From Clusia tigrina (Eukaryota > Arthropoda > Insecta > Diptera > Clusiidae): a DNA stretch of 64,000 bases. The notes beneath the pieces were generated by a model, which saw only the letters and a list, made by a program, of their open reading frames with translations, was not told where the DNA came from and ran no database searches. A program made the translations under genes and the position numbers. Below, piece after piece: positions 25,048 through 38,200 of the stretch (its first letter is position 1; the number at the start of each line of letters is the position of its first letter). The DNA lies in NCBI GenBank assembly GCA_920105625.2, contig OV050033.1, positions 117,513,700 through 117,577,699 on the forward strand. The letters are read 5' to 3'.

Positions 25048-25236
25048 CATAAACAACATGTAACAATAAAGTAGTCGAGACTCTTGTCAATTTAAGCTAT
25101 CGCTCAAAGCAATGCTACCCTTGAGTCCCAAATCAAACACTGATAAAATTTCAAATGGCCCAAACTTCTATACGGCACGTCCTACACCTATCAAAGTTTG
25201 CAACATACAAATGCTTGTTACTTTTTACTGGAGCGT
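25048..25236 (+). repeat. Most rearranged monomer of the divergent domain (189 bp)
   Basis: It begins cataaacaacatgtaac where a normal unit reads cataaaacc followed by an A/T-rich block, a net loss of 7 bp with altered bases. The XhoI site is changed to agtcga. The preceding bases read actggaccatcat, a variant otherwise seen only at about 22484-22504. This is the strongest local departure from the consensus in the window. Confidence 0.8.
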
Positions 25237-25823
25237 CATAAAACCTTGAAATTTTGTAACAATAAAGTAATCGAGCCTCCTGTTAATTTAAGCTATCGCT
25301 CAAAGCAATGCTACCTTTGAGTCCCAAATCAAACACTGATAAAACTTCAAATGGCCCTAAATTCCATACGGTACGTCCTACACCTATCAAAGTTTGCAAC
25401 ATACAAATGATTGTACTTTTTACTGGAGCGTCATAAAACCTTGAAATTTTGTAACAATAAAGAACTCGAGACCCTTGTCCATTTAAGCTATCGCTCAAAG
25501 CTATGCTACCCTTGAGTCCCAAATCACACACTGATAAAACTTCAAATGGCCCTAACTTCTATATGGCACGTCCTACACCTATCAGAGTTTGCAACATACA
25601 AATGCTTGTAACTTTTTACTGGAGCGTCATAAAGCCTTGAAATTTTGTAACAATAAAGTACTCGAGACTCTTGTCAATTTAAGCTATCGCTCAAAGCTGT
25701 GCTACCCTTGAGTCCCAAATCAAACACTGATAAAACTTCAAATGGCCCTAACTTCTATACGGCACGTCCTACACCTATCAAAGTTTGCTACATACAAATG
25801 CTTGTAACTTTTTACTGGAGCGT

Positions 25824-27194
25824 CATAAAACCTTGAAATTTTGTAACAATAAAGTTCTCGAGACTCTTGTCAATTTAAGCTAACGCTCAAAGCTGTGCTA
25901 CCCTTGAGTCCCAAATCAAACACTGATAAAACTTCAAATGGCCCTAACTTCTATACGGCACGTCCTACACCTATCAAAGTTTGCAACATACAAATGCTTG
26001 TAACTTTTTACTGGAGCGTCATAAAACCTTGAAATTTTGTAACAATAAAGTACTCGAGCCTCTTATCAATTTAAGCTATCGCTCAAAGCAATGCTACCCT
26101 TGAGTCCCAAATCAAACACTGATAAAACTTCAAATGGCCCTAAATTCCATACGGTACGTCCTACACCTATCAAAGTTTGCAATATACAAATGCTTGTAAC
26201 TTTTACTGGAGCGTCATAAAACCTTGAAATTTTGTAACAATAAAGTACTCGAGCCTCTTATCAATTTAAGCTATCGCTCAAAGCAATGCTACCCTTGAGT
26301 CCCAAATCAAACACTGATAAAACTTCAAATGGCCCTAACTTCTATATGGCACGTCCTACACCTATCAAAGTTTGCTACATACAAATGCTTGTAACTTTTT
26401 ACTGGAGCGTCATAAATCCTTGAAATTTTGTAACAATAAAGTACTCGAGACTCTTGTCCATTTAAGCTATCGCTCAAAGCTGTGCTACCCTTGAGTCCCA
26501 AATCAAACACTGATAAAACTTCAAATGGCCCTAACTTCTATATGGCACGTCCTACACCTATCAAAGTTTGCAATATACAAATGCTTGTAACTTTTTACTG
26601 GAGCGTCATAAAGCCTTGAAATTTTGTAACAATAAAGTACTCGAGACCCTTGTCCATTTAAGCTATCGCTCAAAGCTGTGCTACCCTTAAGTCCCAAATC
26701 AAACACTGATAAAACTTCAAATGGCCCTAACTTCTATATGGCACGTCCTACACCTATCAAAGTTTGCAACATACAAATGCTTGTAACTTTTTACTGGAGC
26801 GTCATAAAACCTTGAAATTTTGTAACAATAAAGTTCTCGAGACTCTTGTCAATTTAAGCTATCGCTCAAAGCTGTGCTACCCTTGACTCCCAAATCAAAC
26901 ACTGATAAAACTTCAAATGGCCCTAACTTCTATACGGCACGTCCTACACCTATCAAAGTTTGCAACATACAAATGCTTGTAACTTTTTACTGGAGCGTCA
27001 TAAAACCTTGAAATTTTGTAACAATAAAGTACTCGAGCCTCTTGTCAATTTAAGCTGTCGCTCAAAGCAATGCTACCCTTGAGTCCCAAATCAAACACTG
27101 ATAAAACTTCAAATGGCCCTAAATTCCATACCGTACGTCCTACACCTATCAAAGTTTGCAATATACAAATGCTTGTAACTTTTTACTGGAGCGT
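25824..27194 (+). repeat. 7-monomer block, copy 1
   Basis: Units start at 25824 (gttctcgag, taacgctc), 26020 (1-bp loss), 26215, 26411, 26607 (cttaag), 26803 (ttgactcc) and 26999 (aagctgtcgc, ataccgtacg). The series recurs from 27979, where units 26215 and 26411 are represented by a single merged unit (28370). The unit that follows each copy (27195 and 29153) is also the same type. Confidence 0.78.
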
Positions 27195-27390
27195 CATAAA
27201 ACCTTGAAATTTTGTAACAATAAAGTACTCGAGCCTCTTGTCAATTTAAGCTATCGCTCAAAGGTATGGTACCCTTGAGTCCCAAATCAAACACTGATAA
27301 AAATTCAAATAGCCCTAACTTCTATACGGCACGTCCTACACCTATCAAAGTTTGAAACATACAAATGCTTGTAACTTTTTACTGCAGCGT

Positions 27391-27782
27391 CATAAAACCT
27401 TGAAATTTTGTAACAATAAAGTACTCGAGCCTCTTGTCAATTTAAGCTATCGCTCAAAGCTATGGTACCCTTGAGTCCCAAATCAAACACTTATAAAACT
27501 TAAAATGGCCCTAACTTCTATACGGCACGTCCTACACCTATTAAAGTTTGCAACATACAAATGCTTGTAACTTTTTACTGGAGCGTCATAAAGCCTTGAA
27601 ATTTTGTAACAATAAAGTACTCGAGACAATTGTCCATTTAAGCTATCGCTCAAAGCTGTGCTACCCTTGAGTCCCAAATCAAACACTTATAAAACTTAAA
27701 ATGGCCCTAACTTCTATACGGCACGTCCTACACCTATTAAAGTTTGCAACATACAAATGCTTGTAACTTTTTACTGGAGCGT
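27391..27782 (+). repeat. Adjacent monomers sharing cacttataaaac and ctattaaag
   Basis: The units at 27391 and 27587 have the same right-hand sequence (cacttataaaac, cttaaaatgg, ctattaaag) but different left sides (ctatggtacc versus gacaattgtcc with gtgct). This looks like local copying of the right half of one unit into its neighbour. Related units occur at 32289, 37384, 38364, 39148, 40912 and 41304. Confidence 0.65.
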
Positions 27783-27978
27783 CATAAAGCCTTGAAATTT
27801 TGTAACAATAAAGTACTCGAGAATCTTGTCCATTTAAGCTATCGCTCAAAGCTGTGCTACCCTTGAGTCCCAAATCAAGCACTGATAAAACTTCAAATGG
27901 CCCTAACTTCTATACGGCACGTCCTACACCTATCAAAGTTTGCTACATACAAATGCTTGTAACTTTTTGCTGGAGCGT

Positions 27979-29152
27979 CATAAAACCTTGAAATTTTGTA
28001 ACAATAAAGTTCTCGAGACTCTTGTCAATTTAAGCTAACGCTCAAAGCTGTGCTACCCTTGAGTCCCAAATCAAACACTGATAAAACTTCAAATGGCCCT
28101 AACTTCTATACGGCACGTCCTACACCTATCAAAGTTTGCAACATACAAATGCTTGTAACTTTTTACGGGAGCGTCATAAAACCTTGAAATTTTGTAACAA
28201 TAAAGTACTCGAGCCTCTTATCAATTTAAGCTATCGCTCAAAGCAATGCTACCCTTGAGTCCCAAATCAAACACTGATAAAACTTTAAATGGCCCTAAAT
28301 TCCATACGGTACGTCCTACACCTATCAAAGTTTGCAATATACAAATGCTTGTAACTTTTACTGGAGCGTCATAAAACCTTGAAATTTTGTAACAATAAAG
28401 TACTCGAGCCTCTTATCAATTTAAGCTATCGCTCAAAGCAATGCTACCCTTGAGTCCCAAATCAAACACTGATAAAACTTCAAATGGCCCTAACTTCTAT
28501 ATGGCACGTCCTACACCTATCAAAGTTTGCAATATACAAATGCTTGTAACTTTTTACTGGAGCGTCATAAAGCCTTGAAATTTTGTAACAATAAAGTACT
28601 CGAGACCCTTGTCCATTTAAGCTATCGCTCAAAGCTGTGCTACCCTTAAGTCCCAAATCAAACACTGATAAAACTTCAAATGGCCCTAACTTCTATATGG
28701 CACGTCCTACACCTATCAAAGTTTGCAACATACAAATGCTTGTAACTTTTTACTGGAGCGTCATAAAAACTTAAATTTTGTAACAATAAAGTTCTCGAGA
28801 CTCTTGTCAATTTAAGCTATCGCTCAAAGCTGTGCTACCCTTGACTCCCAAATCAAACACTGATAAAACTTCAAATGGCCCTAACTTCTATACGGCACGT
28901 CCTACACCTATCAAAGTTTGCAACATACAAATGCTTGTAACTTTTTACTGGAGCGTCATAAAACCTTGAAATTTTGTAACAATAAAGTACTCGAGCCTCT
29001 TGTCAATTTAAGCTGTCGCTCAAAGCAATGCTACCCTTGAGTCCCAAATCAAACACTGATAAAACTTCAAATGGCCCTAAATTCCATACCGTACGTCCTA
29101 CACCTATCAAAGTTTGCAATATACAAATGCTTGTAACTTTTTACTGCAGCGT
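27979..29152 (+). repeat. 7-monomer block, copy 2 (one unit shorter)
   Basis: Units 27979, 28175, 28370, 28566, 28762 and 28957 match 25824, 26020, 26215 merged with 26411, 26607, 26803 and 26999. The offset changes from 2155 bp to 1959 bp across unit 28370, which has the left of 26215 (cctcttatc, caatgct) and the right of 26411 (caatatac). This is a one-unit loss by in-register exchange. Confidence 0.76.
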
Positions 29153-29740
29153 CATAAAACCTTGAAATTTTGTAACAATAAAGTACTCGAGCCTCTTGTC
29201 AATTTAAGCTATCGCTCAAAGGTATGGTACCCTTGAGTCCCAAATCAAACACTGATAAAAATTCAAATGGCCCTAACTTCTATACGGCACGTCCTACACC
29301 TATCAAAGTTTGCAACATACAAATGCTTGTAACTTTTTACTGGAGCGTCATAAAGCCTTGAAATTTTGTAACAATAAAGTACTCGAGACTCTTGTCCATT
29401 TAAGCTATCGCTCAAAGCTGTGCTACCCTTGAGTCCCAAATCAAACACTGATAAAACTTCAAATGGCCCTAACTTCTATATGGCACGTCCTACACTTATC
29501 AAAGTTTGCAATATACAAATGCTTGTAACTTTTTACTGGAGCGTCATAAAGCCTTGAAATTTTGTAACAATAAAGTACTCGAGCCTTTTGTCAATTTAAG
29601 CTATCGCTCAAAGCTGTGCTACCCTTAAGTCCCAAATCAAACACTGATAAAACTTCAAATGGCCCTAACTTCTATATGGCACGTCCTACACCTATCAAAG
29701 TTTGCAATATACAAATGCTTGTAACTTTTTACTGGAGCGT

Positions 29741-32700
29741 CATAAAACCTTGAAATTTTGTAACAATAAAGTACTCGAGCCTCTTGTCAATTTAAGCTAT
29801 CGCTCAAAGGTATGGTACCGTTGAGTCCCAAATCAAACACTGATAAAAATTCAAATGGCCCTAACTTCTATACGGCACGTCCTACACCTATCAAAGTTTG
29901 CAACATACAAAGGCTTGTAACGTTTTACTGGAGCTTCATAAAACCTTGAAATTTTGTAACAATAAAGTACTCGAGACCCTTGTCCATTTAAGCTATCGCT
30001 CAAAGCTGTGCTACCCTTAAGTCCCAAATCAAACACTGATAAAACTTCAAATGGCCCTAACTTCTATATGGCACGTCCTACACCTATCAAAGTTTGCAAC
30101 ATACAAATGCTTGTAACTTTTTACTGGAGCGTCATAAAACCTTGAAATTTTGTAACAATAAAGTTCTCGAGACTCTTGTCAATTTAAGCTATCGCTCAAA
30201 GCTGTGCTACCCTTGCCTCCCAAATCAAACACTGATAAAACTTCAAATGGCCCTAACTTCTATACGGCACGTCCTACACCTATCAAAGTTTGCAACATAC
30301 AAATGCTTGTAACTTTTTACTGGAGCGTCATAAAACCTTGAAATTTTGTAATAATAAAGTACTCGAGCCTCTTGTCAATTTAAGCTGTCGCTCAAAGCAA
30401 TGCTACCCTTGAGTCCCAAATCAAACACTGATAAAACTTCAAATGGCCCTAAATTCCATACCGTACGTCCTACACCTATCAACGTTTGCAATATACAAAT
30501 GCTTGTAACTTTTTACTGGAGCGTCATAAAGCCTTGAAATTTTGTAACAATAAAGTACTCGAGACCCTTGTCCATTTAAGCTATCGCTCAAAGCTGTGCT
30601 ACCCTTAAGTCCCAAATCAAACACTGATAAAACTTTAAATGGCCCTAACTTCTATATGGCACGTCCTACACCTATCAGAGTTTGCAACATACAAATGCTT
30701 GTAACTTTTTACTGGAGCGTCATAAAGCCTTGAAATTTTGTAACAATAAAGTACTCGAGACTCTTGTCAATTTAAGCTATCGCTCAAAGCTGTGCTACCC
30801 TTGAGTCCCAAATCAAACACTGATAAAACTTCAAATGGCCCTAACTTCTATACGGCACGTCCTACACCTATCAAAGTTTGCAACATACAAATGCTTGTAA
30901 CTTTTTACTGGAGCGTCATAAAACCTTGAAATTTTGTAACAATAAAGTACTCGAGCCTCTTGTCAATTTAAGCTATCGCTCAAAGCTCTGGTACCCTTGA
31001 GTCCCAAATCAAACACTGATAAAACTTCAAATGGCCCCAACTTCTATACGGCGCGTCCTACACCTATCAAAGTTTGCTACATACAAATGCTTGTAACTTT
31101 TTATTGGAGCGTCATAAAACCTTGAAATTTTGTAACAATAAAGTACTCGAGCCTCTTGTCAATTTAAGCTATCGCTCAAAGCTCTGGTACCCTTGAGTCC
31201 CAAATCAAACACTGATAAAACTTCAAATGGCCCTAACTTCTATACGGCACGTCCTACACCTATCAAAGTTTGCAACATACAAATGCTTGTAACTTTTTAC
31301 TGGAGCGTCATAAAACCTTGAAATTTTGTAATAATAAAGTACTCGAGCCTCTTGTCAATTTAAGCTGTCGCTCAAAGCAATGCTACCCTTGAGTCCCAAA
31401 TCAAACACTGATAAAACTTCAAATGGCCCTAAATTCCATACCGTACGTCCTACACCTATCAACGTTTGCAATATACAAATGCTTGTAACTTTTTACTGGA
31501 GCGTCATAAAGCCTTGAAATTTTGTAACAATAAAGTACTCGAGACCCTTGTCCATTTAAGCTATCGCTCAAAGCTGTGCTACCCTTAAGTCGCAAATCAA
31601 ACACTGATAAAACTTTAAATGGCCCTAACTTCTATATGGCACGTCCTACACCTATCAGAGTTTGCAACATACAAATGCTTGTAACTTTTTACTGGAGCGT
31701 CATAAAGCCTTGAAATTTTGTAACAATAAAGTACTCGAGCCTCTTGTCAATTTAAGCTATCGCTCAAAGCTGTGCTACCCTTGAGTCCCAAATCAAACAC
31801 TGATAAAACTTCAAATGGCCCTAACTTCTATACGGCACGTCCTACACCTATCAAAGTTTGCAACATACAAATGCTTGTAACTTTTTACTGGAGCGTCATA
31901 AAACCTTGAAATTTTGTAACAATAAAGTACTCGAGCCTCTTGTCAATTTAAGCTATCGCTCAAAGCTCTGGGACCCTTGAGTCCCAAATCAAACACTGAC
32001 AAAACTTCAAATGGCCCTAACTTCTATACGGCGCGTCCTACACCTATCAAAGTTTGCTACATACAAATGCTTGTAACTTTTTATTGGAGCGTCATAAAAC
32101 CTTGAAATTTTGTAACAATAAAGTACTCGAGCCTTTTGTCAATTTAAGCTATCGCTCAAAGCTATGCTACCCTTGAATCCCAAATCAAACACTGATAAAA
32201 CTTCAAATGGCCCTAACTTCTATATGGCACGTCCTACACCTATCAAAGTTTGCAACATACAAATGCTTGTAACTTTTTACTGCAGCGTCATAAAACCTTG
32301 AAATTTTGTAACAATAAAGTACTCGAGCCTCTTGTCAATTTAAGCTATCGCTCAAAGCTATGGTACCCTTGAGTCCCATATCAAACACTTATAAAACTTA
32401 AAATGGCCCTAACTTCTATACGGCACGTCCTACACCTATTAAAGTTTGCAACATACAAATGCTTGTAACTTTTTACTGGAGCGTCATAAAGCCTTGAAAT
32501 TTTGTAACAATAAAGTACTCGAGACCCTTGTCCATTTAAGATACCGCTCAAAGCTGTGCTACCCTTAAGTCCCAAATCAAACACTGATAAAACTTCAAAT
32601 GGCCCTAACTTCTATATGGCACGTCCTACACCTATCAGAGTTTGCAACATACAAATGCTTGTAACTTTTTACTGGAGCGTCATAAAGCCTTGAAATTTTG

Positions 32701-33855
32701 TAACAATAAAGTACTCGAGACTCTTGTCAATCTAAGCTATCGCTCAAAGCTGTGCTACCCTTGAGTCCCAAATCAAACACTGATAAAACTTCAAATGGCC
32801 CTAACTTCTATACGGCACGTCCTACACCTATCAAAGTTTGCAACATACAAATGCTTGTAACTTTTTACTGGAGCGTCATAAAACCTTGAAATTTTGTAAC
32901 AATAAAGTTCTCGAGACTCTTGTCAATTTAAGCTATCGCTCAAAGCTGTGCTACCCTTGACTCCCAAATCAAACACTGATAAAACTTCAAATGGCCCTAA
33001 CTTCTATACGGCACGTCCTACACCTATCAAAGTTTGCAACATACAAATGCTTGTAACGTTTTACTGGAGCTTCATAAAACCTTGAAATTTTGTAACAATA
33101 AAGTACTCGAGCCTCTTGTCAATTTAAGCTGTCGCTCAAAGCAATGCTACCCTTGAGTCCCAAATCAAACACTGATAAAACTTCAAATGGCCCAAAATTC
33201 CATACGGTACGTCCTACACCTATCAAAGTTTGCAATATACAAATGCTTGTAACTTTTTACTGGAGCGTCATAAAACCTTGAAATTTTGCAAAAATAAAGT
33301 ACTCGAGACCCTTGTCCATTTAAGCTATCGCTCAAAGCTGTGCTACCCTTAAGTCCCAAATCAAACACTGATAAAACTTCAAATGGCCCTAACTTCTATA
33401 TGGCACGTCCTACACCTATCAGAGTTTGCAACATACAAATGCTTGTAACTTTTTACTGGAGCGTCATAAAACCTTGAAATTTTGTAACAATAAAGTACTC
33501 GAGCCTCTTGTCAATTTAAGCTGTCGCTCAAAGCAATGCTACCCTTGAGTCCCAAATCAAACACTGATAAAACTTCAAATGGCCCAAAATTCCATACGGT
33601 ACGTCCTACACCTATCAAAGTTTGCAATATACAAATGCTTGTAACTTTTTACTGGAGCGTCATAAAACCTTGAAATTTTGTAAAAATAAAGTACTCGAGA
33701 CCCTTGTCCATTTAAGCTATCGGTCAAAGCTGTGCTACCCTTGACTATGAAATCAAACACTGATAAAACTTCAAATGGCCCTAACTTCTATACGGCACGT
33801 CCTACACCTATCAAAGTTTGCAACATACAAATGATTGTACTTTTTACTGGAGCGT
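29741..33855 (+). repeat. Large duplication in domain 5, copy 1 (~21 monomers)
   Basis: It starts with a unit carrying aaggtatggtaccg, caaaggcttg and an end with gagcttcat, and runs through units with taataataaag (30329, 31309), gctctgg with ggcgcgtcc (30917, 31897), cccatatc with cacttataaaac (32289), aagataccgc (32485), aatctaagc (32681), tgcaaaaataaag (33269) and ttgactatgaaatc (33661). The same rare marks recur in the same order from 35228. The match fades in the last part of unit 33661 (atgattgtac here, a gagcttcat end in the other copy). Confidence 0.86.
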
Positions 33856-35227
33856 CATAAAACCTTGAAATTTTTTAACAATAAAGTACTCGAGACTCTT
33901 GTCCATTTAAGCTATCGCTCAAAGCTGTGCTACCCTTGAGTCCCAAATCAAACACTGATAAAACTTCAAATGGCCCTAACTTCTATATGGCACGGCCTAC
34001 ACCTATCAAAGTTTGCAATATACAAATGCTTGTAACTTTTTACTGGAGCGTCATAAAGCCTTGAAATTTTGTAACAATAAAGTACTCGAGACCCTTGTCC
34101 ATTTAAGCTATCGCTCAAAGCTGTGCTACCCTTGAGTCCCATATCAAACACTGATAGAACTTCAAATGGCCCTAACTTCTATATGGCATGTCCTACACCT
34201 ATCAGAGTTTGCAACATACAAATGCTTGTAACTTTTTACTGGAGCGTCATAAAGCCTTGAAATTTTGTAACAATAAAGTACTCGAGACTCTTGTCCATTT
34301 AAGCTATCGCTCAAAGCTGTGCTACCCTTGAGTCCCAAATCAAACACTGATAAAACTTCAAATGGCCCTAACTTCTATATGGCACGTCCTACACTTATCA
34401 AAGTTTGCAATATACAAATGCTTGTAACTTTTTACTGGAGCGTCATAAAGCCTTGAAATTTTGTAACAATAAAGTACTCGAGCCTTTTGTCAATTTAAGC
34501 TATCGCTCAAAGCTGTGCTACCCTTAAGTCCCAAATCAAACACTGATAAAACTTCAAATGGCCCTAACTTCTATATGGCACGTCCTACACCTATCAGAGT
34601 TTGCAACATACAAATGCTTGTAACTTTTTACTGGAGCGTCATAAAGCCTTGAAATTTTGTAACAATAAAGTACTCGAGACTCTTGTCAATTTAAGCTATC
34701 GCTCAAAGCTGTGCTACCCTTGAGTCCCAAAGCAAACACTGATAAAACTTCAAATGGCCCTAACTTCTATACGGCACGTCCTACACCTATCAAAGTTTGC
34801 AACATACAAATGCTTGTAACTTTTTACTGGAGCGTCATAAAACCTTGAAATTTTGTAACAATAAAGTTCTCGAGACTCTTGTCAATTTAAGATATCGCTC
34901 AAAGCTGTGCTACCCTTGACTCCCAAATCAAACACTGATAAAACTTCAAATGGCCCTAACTTCTATACGGCACGTCCTACACCTATCAAAGTTTGCAACA
35001 TACAAATGCTTGTAACTTTTTACTGGAGCGTCATAAAACCTTGAAATTTTGTAACAATAAAGTACTCGAGCCTCTTGTCAATTTAAGCTGTCGCTCAAAG
35101 CAATGCTACCCTTGAGTCCCAAATCAAACACTGATAAAACTTCAAATGGCCCTAAATTCCATACCGTACGTCCTACACCTATCAAAGTTTGCAATATACA
35201 AATGCTTGTAACTTTTTACTGGAGCGT

Positions 35228-38200
35228 CATAAAACCTTGAAATTTTGTAACAATAAAGTACTCGAGCCTCTTGTCAATTTAAGCTATCGCTCAAAGGTAT
35301 GGTACCGTTGAGTCCCAAATCAAACACTGATAAAAATTCAAATGGCCCTAACTTCTATACGGCACGTCCTACACCTATCAAAGTTTGCAACATACAAAGG
35401 CTTGTAACGTTTTACTGGAGCTTCATAAAACCTTGAAATTTTGTAACAATAAAGTACTCGAGACCCTTGTCCATTTAAGCTATCGCTCAAAGCTGTGCTA
35501 CCCTTAAGTCCCAAATCAAACACTGATAAAACTTCAAATGGCCCTAACTTCTATATGGCACGTCCTACACCTATCAAAGTTTGCAACATACAAATGCTTG
35601 TAACTTTTTACTGGAGCGTCATAAAACCTTGAAATTTTGTAACAATAAAGTTCTCGAGACTCTTGTCAATTTAAGCTATCGCTCAAAGCTGTGCTACCCT
35701 TGACTCCCAAATCAAACACTGATAAAACTTCAAATGGCCCTAACTTCTATACGGCACGTCCTACACCTATCAAAGTTTGCAACATACAAATGCTTGTAAC
35801 TTTTTACTGGAGCGTCATAAAACCTTGAAATTTTGTAATAATAAAGTACTCGAGCCTCTTGTCAATTTAAGCTGTCGCTCAAAGCAATGCTACCCTTGAG
35901 TCCCAAATCAAACACTGATAAAACTTCAAATGGCCCTAAATTCCATACCGTACGTCCTACACCTATCAACGTTTGCAATATACAAATGCTTGTAACTTTT
36001 TACTGGAGCGTCATAAAGCCTTGAAATTTTGTAACAATAAAGTACTCGAGACCCTTGTCCATTTAAGCTATCGCTCAAAGCTGTGCTACCCTTAAGTCCC
36101 AAATCAAACACTGATAAAACTTTAAATGGCCCTAACTTCTATATGGCACGTCCTACACCTATCAGAGTTTGCAACATACAAATGCTTGTAACTTTTTACT
36201 GGAGCGTCATAAAGCCTTGAAATTTTGTAACAATAAAGTACTCGAGACTCTTGTCAATTTAAGCTATCGCTCAAAGCTGTGCTACCCTTGAGTCCCAAAT
36301 CAAACACTGATAAAACTTCAAATGGCCCTAACTTCTATACGGCACGTCCTACACCTATCAAAGTTTGCAACATACAAATGCTTGTAACTTTTTACTGGAG
36401 CGTCATAAAACCTTGAAATTTTGTAACAATAAAGTACTCGAGCCTCTTGTCAATTTAAGCTATCGCTCAAAGCTCTGGTACCCTTGAGTCCCAAATCAAA
36501 CACTGATAAAACTTCAAATGGCCCCAACTTCTATACGGCGCGTCCTACACCTATCAAAGTTTGCTACATACAAATGCTTGTAACTTTTTATTGGAGCGTC
36601 ATAAAACCTTGAAATTTTGTAACAATAAAGTACTCGAGCCTCTTGTCAATTTAAGCTATCGCTCAAAGCTCTGGTACCCTTGAGTCCCAAATCAAACACT
36701 GATAAAACTTCAAATGGCCCTAACTTCTATACGGCACGTCCTACACCTATCAAAGTTTGCAACATACAAATGCTTGTAACTTTTTACTGGAGCGTCATAA
36801 AACCTTGAAATTTTGTAATAATAAAGTACTCGAGCCTCTTGTCAATTTAAGCTGTCGCTCAAAGCAATGCTACCCTTGAGTCCCAAATCAAACACTGATA
36901 AAACTTCAAATGGCCCTAAATTCCATACCGTACGTCCTACACCTATCAACGTTTGCAATATACAAATGCTTGTAACTTTTTACTGGAGCGTCATAAAACC
37001 TTGAAATTTTGTAACAATAAAGTACTCGAGCCTCTTGTCAATTTAAGCTATCGCTCAAAGGTATGGTACCCTTGAGTCCCAAATCAAACACTGATAAAAA
37101 TTCAAATGGCCCTAACTTCTATACGGCACGTCCTACACCTATCAAAGTTTGCAACATACAAATGCTTGTAACGTTTTACTGGAGCTTCATAAAACCTTGA
37201 AATTTTGTAACAATAAAGTACTCGAGCCTTTTGTCAATTTAAGCTGTCGCTCAAAGCTATGCTACCCTTGAATCCCAAATCAAACACTGATAAAACTTCA
37301 AATGGCCCTAACTTCTATATGGCACGTCCTACACCTATCAAAGTTTGCAACATACAAATGCTTGTAACTTTTTACTGCAGCGTCATAAAACCTTGAAATT
37401 TTGTAACAATAAAGTACTCGAGCCTCTTGTCAATTTAAGCTATCGCTCAAAGCTATGGTACCCTTGAGTCCCAAATCAAACACTTATAAAACTTAAAATG
37501 GCCCTAACTTCTATACGGCACGTCCTACACCTATTAAAGTTTGCAACATACAAATGCTTGTAACTTTTTACTGGAGCGTCATAAAGCCTTGAAATTTTGT
37601 AACAATAAAGTACTCGAGACCCTTGTCCATTTAAGCTATCGCTCAAAGCTGTGCTACCCTTAAGTCGCAAATCAAACACTGATAAAACTTTAAATGGCCC
37701 TAACTTCTATATGGCACGTCCTACACCTATCAGAGTTTGCAACATACAAATGCTTGTAACTTTTTACTGGAGCGTCATAAAGCCTTGAAATTTTGTAACA
37801 ATAAAGTACTCGAGCCTCTTGTCAATTTAAGCTATCGCTCAAAGCTGTGCTACCCTTGAGTCCCAAATCAAACACTGATAAAACTTCAAATGGCCCTAAC
37901 TTCTATACGGCACGTCCTACACCTATCAAAGTTTGCAACATACAAATGCTTGTAACTTTTTACTGGAGCGTCATAAAACCTTGAAATTTTGTAACAATAA
38001 AGTACTCGAGCCTCTTGTCAATTTAAGCTATCGCTCAAAGCTCTGGTACCCTTGAGTCCCAAATCAAACACTGACAAAACTTCAAATGGCCCTAACTTCT
38101 ATACGGCGCGTCCTACACCTATCAAAGTTTGCTACATACAAATGCTTGTAACTTTTTATTGGAGCGTCATAAAACCTTGAAATTTTGTAACAATAAAGTA

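Larger units (their letters stand above)
18778..25627 (+). repeat. Satellite domain 4: heterogeneous monomers with little HOR order
   Basis: Units here carry many private substitutions not shared with neighbours: tcgatc (19954, 20346), ccaacacc (19562, 19758), ctgaag before cgtcat, ggaacg (20150), ctaccgctc, tcggtc, actggaccatcat (22484 and 25038), caacatgtaac with a net 7-bp loss (unit 25048), and gtaatcgag (25237). The only repeated groups I saw are a tandem dimer at 20346-21129 and a pair of related units at 22305 and 24852. This segment looks older or less often homogenised than its flanks. It contains no gene and no foreign insertion. Confidence 0.8.

Noticed and set aside
25048..25236. 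The rearranged start of unit 25048, considered as a transposon footprint or insertion scar.
   Set aside because: The change is a net 7-bp loss with a few altered bases. There is no target-site duplication, inverted repeat or foreign sequence.
29263..29448. A recurring 61-67 codon minus-strand frame seen in dozens of units (also 26325, 34162, 41806 and others) that could be taken for a small repeated gene family.
   Set aside because: The frame occupies nearly the whole 196-bp unit and simply recurs with it. It is opened and closed by ordinary subtype substitutions, and it cannot continue because the unit is not a multiple of three. No codon bias, conserved start context or neighbouring gene supports coding.
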